Below are positions 59,601-64,000 of a stretch of DNA of 64,000 nucleotides, in pieces. Under the pieces are notes generated by a model. The model saw nothing but the letters and a program-made list of their open reading frames with translations. It had not been told where the DNA came from and did not search any database. Every line of letters starts with the position of its first letter. Position 1 is the stretch's first letter. The translations under genes were made by a program, and so were the position numbers. The stretch covers positions 58,478,512 to 58,542,511 of the forward strand of contig NC_088301.1 in assembly GCF_032854445.1 (NCBI RefSeq). The letters are read 5' to 3'. Source of the stretch: Liolophura sinensis. Taxonomy: Eukaryota > Mollusca > Polyplacophora > Chitonida > Chitonidae.

Positions 59601-62600
59601 TCATCTCACACCAATACCCGCATGGACCATTTAATTGTAACTTGTGTATAATTGTCCACATAGAGGTGTCCACTGTTTCAGTACTTGATTGGTGTTTTTT
59701 ACGCCGCAGTTAAGAGTATTTCACTTATACGACAGCGTCCAGCATTATGGTGGGAGGAAACCGGGCACAGCCTGGGGGAAAACCACGATTATCCCCAGGT
59801 TGGTGGCAGACCTCTCCATGTACGGCCAGAGAGGAAGCCGGCATGAGCTGAACTTGAACTCATAGCAATGAATGTCAGAAAGTTAATTTTATTTCATGAA
59901 TTTTGTATTTTTTTTTTTTTTTACCTATTTCATATTGGTCATTGGTGTTGATGAGAAGCCTTTTCTTCAGGTACTAAGGACACTCTGAGGAATGGGGTTC
60001 AGACAGCAAAACAAGACTACACAAAACCTTCTGCAACAGAAACAAAATCTCAGATGAATAATCGACGTAATCAAAATGTGAAGTCACAGCGTGGTTTGCA
60101 TGAACCATGGTCATGGTATGACATGTGTTACATCAGGGAGAGAAATAAAGGTAATTAGCTTTACTGTTTTGTGAAGTAAACAGTTCTATATTTTTGTAAA
60201 ACAATGATATGTATATCATGAAACAATACAATGTGAAATTGAACCGAATCATTGTGAAGCATTTATTTATGTGTTATGTGTACTTGAACATATGTAAAAG
60301 GGTCTAAACCAAAATCTACTCTCTCAGGTCATCAGCATATGTTGACTCTGTTTCCTCCTTTGTACAGATTAGGAGATCAGGCTGTGGTCTAGTGGTTATT
60401 GTGCTTGCCTTTCAATTGATGTGACACACATTTCAGAATCGGTGGCCTTTGGACAGGGAATTCGTAGGTTCCCCCAATTTCGCTGCTTGTGGGTTCTTAT
60501 GATGATAAGTGGTTGGTTATATGTGAGAAAGTTTGTCACTAACCTGCCAGTGGTCAGTGTAGGTTTCTTGTTTCCTGCAGCCATGAAATCTGTCATAGTA
60601 GAGCATGTAATTTGTTTAACCTGACTTTAACAGGAGCATGTTCTCTACATTACAGGGCTGTTCACAGCTGATCAGTCTCTGAAGAAAAACAACCTGGGGT
60701 ACAGTAGTGCAGTGAACACCCGCCAAAACCCAGGGGGCACCCAGTATGGCTATGAATGCCCAGAAGAGCGGGATTACTACCCTTACTGGCACCCTACTCC
60801 CTGGAAGGACATTGCTGTGCTGGCACAGAATGCTTCCCTATGCAGGTATGCACAGATCTCCCCACATATAAGTGATGAAGAGCTTTTCTTCATTATGAAG
60901 TTGGTTATTATTGCTCGGTGGTGGCTGGGATAAAAGTTTAGGTTTTTGTGCACTATTTTCAATGCAGGGGTATTTTCTTGATTTTGTATGTAAGTTTTCC
61001 CGTTTAAGGCATTATCTTGGGTGCTAGATATCGCATGAACTAATTTATTAAATGTAATATTTTTTATATTTTTATTTATGTCTGAGTTGTAGAAAAAAGG
61101 AAAAGGTTTATGTTTGTGTTTCACTGTGCTGTCAACATCCTATGATGTATTCACACTTCTATGTAAACAGAGTTTGGCAAGTTAGAGAAGTATGTAATGT
61201 TGCTCAGCGATTTATCTGTATGTACACATCTGCTACTTCCGGGGCCTGTCATATGTAAAGTTTCTGTGTATCATTTGAAATGATACACAGAAATACCAAG
61301 TTTTAGGGAGAGGGAGGGTTAATCATAAAGCAAGGGTATTTTATGTACATAAAACTATTCAGTTTTAATCCAGTAACCAATATTCTTATCAGTCTGTTAA
61401 TGTGTATATACATGTCTATAATATACAGATATTACCAGAGTGAAAGTTTCAATGTGAAAGACCATGGGCTGTGTATCGAGACCTTTCACGATGGATCTAT
61501 CAGAAAGGCTTCTCGCTGGAACAACAAAGCACAGTGTGAAGAAAACAGCGGACAGTGGGAGTTTTTTTCTAACTACCTAGAGAAAGCTCCAGGTAAGTGA
61601 AAACTGCATCAAGAAGTACATTTACATATAGGAAGCAAGAAGAGTATTTAGTAATGGGAATACATGTGAGCTGTAAGTTTTCTATTCTCTGTCTCATTTG
61701 AATACATTGCATATAGCTTTATACAGTTCCAGTGGAAGTAAATGCTATATCATTGGGTTCATTTATATTGATGAACTCAAACTTCGTGAGGAAAGAAAGA
61801 GGTGGAGGATAAAATTTTTGCAATTTATAAGGTTTTGTAAGAAAGAGGAAAAAAACATGTTTGCATTTCTGAAATCTAAGCATAATATAAAATTATGTTA
61901 ATCTTGGCATTATTTACAGAGTTTACATCTGAGAGGGATTGTGTGAACTCCAAAGCTGGAGGTCACCGCCATATCTGGGCTGTGCCTTATGACGCTGAGG
62001 ATTTGACTACCAAAGAGTGCCTTGTTGCCTTGGAGGCTCCAGACTGCAGCGAAGCTCCCTGGTCCAGGTAACTGAACTGTGCATACAAGCTGATGTGAGC
62101 AGAGCTCAGGATTAAACTGGTCTGTGGCCAGGGGAATTGGGTTCAATCAGTAGAGTAAACCAGCAGTGATCTTACTGAGCCTTGTGAATTATCAACATTT
62201 TATGAATTTACTAGTGACCTTAATTACATTTACCAAAAGATAATTACCTACAATGTAAAATATGGCTTTTACAACATCTTATACCTATAGAGGGAAATAA
62301 ATCATACAACAGTTTGATCATATTTTAATAACTAAAGGAGCAGCTAATATTTAGGACGAACAGTAGAACTCAGATAATGTTGATATCATTGGCCAGAGAC
62401 ATTTTGTAGTATATTTCTAACCCTGATTAAGAGAGAACATGTTTCACATTGTGATCCATCATCTTGTTACCTTAAAGACGAGATACTGAGTAATTGTCCA
62501 TGCCTTTACTTACAGGTTGAACCGTTGTTAGCCTGACAAACCTCATGTTCTCCATGCCTTTACTTGAAGGTCATACCTTTATAAGCCCGACCATCCTCAT

Positions 62601-63815
62601 ATTGTCCATGCCTTTACTTGAAGGTCATACCTTTATAAGCCCGACCATCCTCATGTTCTGCATGCCTTTACTTGAAGATCAAACTGTTATAAGTCCGACA
62701 AACCTCATGTTCTGCATGCCTTTACTTGAAGGTCAAACCATTATAAACCTGACAAACCTCATGTTCTGCATGCCTTTACTTGAAGGTCAAACCTTTATAA
62801 GCTTGACAAACCTCATGTTCTGCATGCCTTTACTTGAAGGTCAAACCGTTATAAGCCTGACAAACCTCATGTTCTGCATGCCTTTACTTGAAGGTCAAAC
62901 CTTTATAAGCCTGACAAATCTCATGTTCTGCATGCCTTTACTTGAAGGTCAAACCGTTATAAGCCTGACAAACCTCATGTTCGGCATGCCTTTACTTGAA
63001 GGTCAATCCTTTATAAGCCTGACAGTCCTCATTTTCTCCATGTCTTTTAGCTTTGCTTGAAGGTCAAGCCTTTATAAGCCTGACAACCCTGATGTTCTCC
63101 TTTATTTCAAGGTCGAACCACCTTGGAGATGGCCGTGGTGGTCACACACTCAATTACACATGGACTCTTCCTTTCTTTCCATCAGGGGACACCAAGAGAT
63201 GTGTGTTCAGGATGAGGTGAGATCTGAGATTTCATTCCTCATCTTAAATGTATCCAGTAGTGACAATGTAGGTGATATAGTGATCGTCTGAGTCCTCAGT
63301 TCACCGCAGAAAAGATTTATGTTACCTAAGATAAAATTCAGTTCAGTTCTTGTTTGTGTTATTTCACCTGTATCCATTCTCTTTACTCTCAGGTGTTACA
63401 GGTCATATTATTGTATGGCATTGTTATTTTCTCCATCGATAAACATTTTAGTGTTACCACAATGTCTAGAGAATTGTTTCACTCCTTAACACAGTCACAG
63501 TCACACTGTTTTAAACTTTACACAGTTTTTCCTCTTTTTTTATATGCTGGTACTAATTGCAGGAAGCCTAGCACAATAGTAAGTTTCTGAGGTCATAATT
63601 TTTTACAGTAAGCAGTTATGGTGTTTAAACATCATTAGAGAATATGCAGTGTTTTAGTGGTCACACAACATTGTAAATCAGAATAAATATGTAATAATAG
63701 TATCTAATGGTTTGATAGAATTTTAAATGATGAAATGGTTTTATCCATACAGGTACAATATATCAACAGATGACTATGACCCTTACTACACAAATTCCAG
63801 CCACAACTACAATCT
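53616..63815 (+). CDS. DD3-3-like protein, gene B (5' part; runs off the window)
   Basis: Nine coding exons are visible, 418 codons: 53616-53768, 58983-59063, 59400-59571, 59971-60150, 60656-60845, 61429-61592, 61920-62067, 63112-63216 and 63753-63815. Phases agree and all visible introns are GT-AG. It has a signal peptide (about 1-20), then [66 protein letters not shown] and RYNISTDDY. It is paralogous to gene A and arranged head to head with it. The first exon spans two intron positions of gene A; the only clearly shared intron lies before YNISTDD. The C-terminal part, including any membrane anchor, is outside the window. Exon 1 starts at 53606, so an upstream non-coding exon must exist. 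Confidence 0.82.
54762..55930. repeat. minisatellite, 42-bp unit, about 28 copies (intron 1 of gene B)
   Basis: Units contain CACATTTTGTGATTCTGTAC then TGTAATATTTTGTGAAGAAC. Two main variants alternate (AACGCC and AATGTC), plus a CTGTTCTG variant. The order of variants repeats with an 11-unit, 462-bp higher-order period. The 450-codon minus-strand open frame is a repeat artefact. Confidence 0.97.
55996..56749. mobile_element. tandem and inverted copies of a tRNA-Leu-like SINE
   Basis: Two identical-looking 302-bp direct repeats (starting 55971 and 56273) each carry a 136-bp reverse-oriented tRNA-like segment (55996-56131 and 56298-56433). A third copy at 56614-56749 is in the plus orientation, forming long inverted arms. 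The tRNA-like part has an A box (TGGTCGAGTGGTCTAGACGG) and a B box (GGTTCGAAACC, altered to GGCTCGAAACC in the third copy). It resembles a tRNA-Leu-type promoter and is a different family from the SINE at 908. Confidence 0.85.
56750..58565. other. intron 1 of gene B, no feature recognised
   Basis: No exon, repeat or element is supported between the SINE cluster and the 33-bp minisatellite. Confidence 0.5.
58566..58865. repeat. minisatellite, 33-bp unit, about 9 copies
   Basis: Units contain AAAGGCAGTTCTCCTGATAA then TGACTAAATAAGG, decaying to the right. It lies in intron 1 of gene B, about 120 bp upstream of exon 2. Confidence 0.93.
59681..59878 (-). mobile_element. SINE, reverse orientation, in intron 3 of gene B
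   Basis: Contains CTTGATTGGTGTTTTTTACG, AAGAGTATTTCACTTATACG, CATTATGGTGGGAGGAAACC and the B-box-like end GAACTTGAACTCATAGCA. It is nearly full length but lacks most of the AATAAA tail. Confidence 0.85.
60371..60640 (+). mobile_element. possible second tRNA-derived SINE family
   Basis: Starts with GCTGTGGTCTAGTGGTTATT, closely like a tRNA-Glu/Asp A-box region. A loosely B-box-like GGAATTCGTAGGTTCCCC follows near 60460. The 3' boundary and tail are unclear. It lies in intron 4 of gene B. Confidence 0.4.
62510..63110. repeat. minisatellite, 54-bp unit, about 11 copies, abutting a splice acceptor
   Basis: Units contain CATGTTCTGCATGCCTTTAC, TTGAAGGTCAAACC and TATAAGCCTGACAAACCT. The last degenerate unit runs directly into the acceptor and first bases of gene B exon 8 (TTTATTTCAAGGTCGAACCA at 63101-63120). 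The unit therefore appears to be derived from that splice site. A 171-codon open frame across it is an artefact. Confidence 0.93.
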
Positions 63816-64000
63816 GTATGTACACCACTGTTCATCTTCACTCAGTACTGACTTAGGTTGATGTATCACTGTGATACCTTTCATCTGTACTATTATATTA
63901 CTTGTATTTTTACTCTACTTTGTATTAAAGAGCTACTCCATTACTTAATTCTGTTTATAGAATGGGTGATATGATAAAGATTGTGATGATCTGTATGATT

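Noticed and set aside
63961-64000. Possible tenth exon of gene B starting after an AG at 63960
   Set aside because: The bases do not encode anything resembling the paralogous exon of gene A (which continues through [12 protein letters not shown]) and the window ends too soon.

Overview
This is eukaryotic, intron-rich animal DNA. The small exons have GT-AG borders, most of the sequence is intron or intergenic, and there are tRNA-derived SINEs, MITE-like elements, a solo LTR, a Tc1-like fossil and many minisatellites. The gene content and one SINE family point to a marine lophotrochozoan (mollusc or brachiopod). The SINE has a Pol III head, a body containing the 20-mer CTCAAGAATATTTCACTTAT when read from its tail, and an AATAAA tail. 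No species can be named from the sequence alone.

Region 1 (about 2.2-31.5 kb, + strand) holds two tandem paralogues of a secreted, modular serine protease closely resembling horseshoe-crab clotting factor C. Each has a signal peptide, a Cys-rich N-terminal module with the basic-aromatic-basic R-W-K motif, an EGF module, a series of Sushi/CCP modules and a trypsin-like domain with an intact triad. Copy 1 (2517-11219, 17 coding exons, 837 aa) has six Sushi modules. Copy 2 (20505-31431, 16 coding exons, 742 aa) has five. Most homologous exons have identical lengths, so the pair is a tandem duplication. Neither has the LCCL and C-type lectin modules of Limulus factor C. Their activation sites differ: Val-Ile in copy 1 and Lys-Ile in copy 2. 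About 9 kb without a recognised gene separates them; it carries minisatellites and a solo LTR.

Region 2 (34.2-64 kb) holds two head-to-head paralogues resembling the Dictyostelium DD3-3 protein family. The minus-strand gene (50124 down to 34243) is complete in 14 coding exons and encodes a 784-aa predicted type I membrane protein. The plus-strand gene (from 53616) runs off the right edge after nine visible coding exons (418 codons). Unlike the factor C pair, these two share almost no intron positions, so they diverged long ago. Their introns hold six minisatellites, a degenerate Tc1-like transposon, MITEs and SINEs.

The two regions have no obvious functional link. The factor C-like pair would act in extracellular pattern recognition and proteolysis. 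The DD3-3-like proteins have no established function. The most notable findings are the contrasting activation sites of the two proteases, a SINE inserted exactly at a splice donor whose target-site duplication copied the donor, a solo LTR inside a minisatellite, a GC-AG intron, and intronic minisatellites that adjoin or derive from splice sites.
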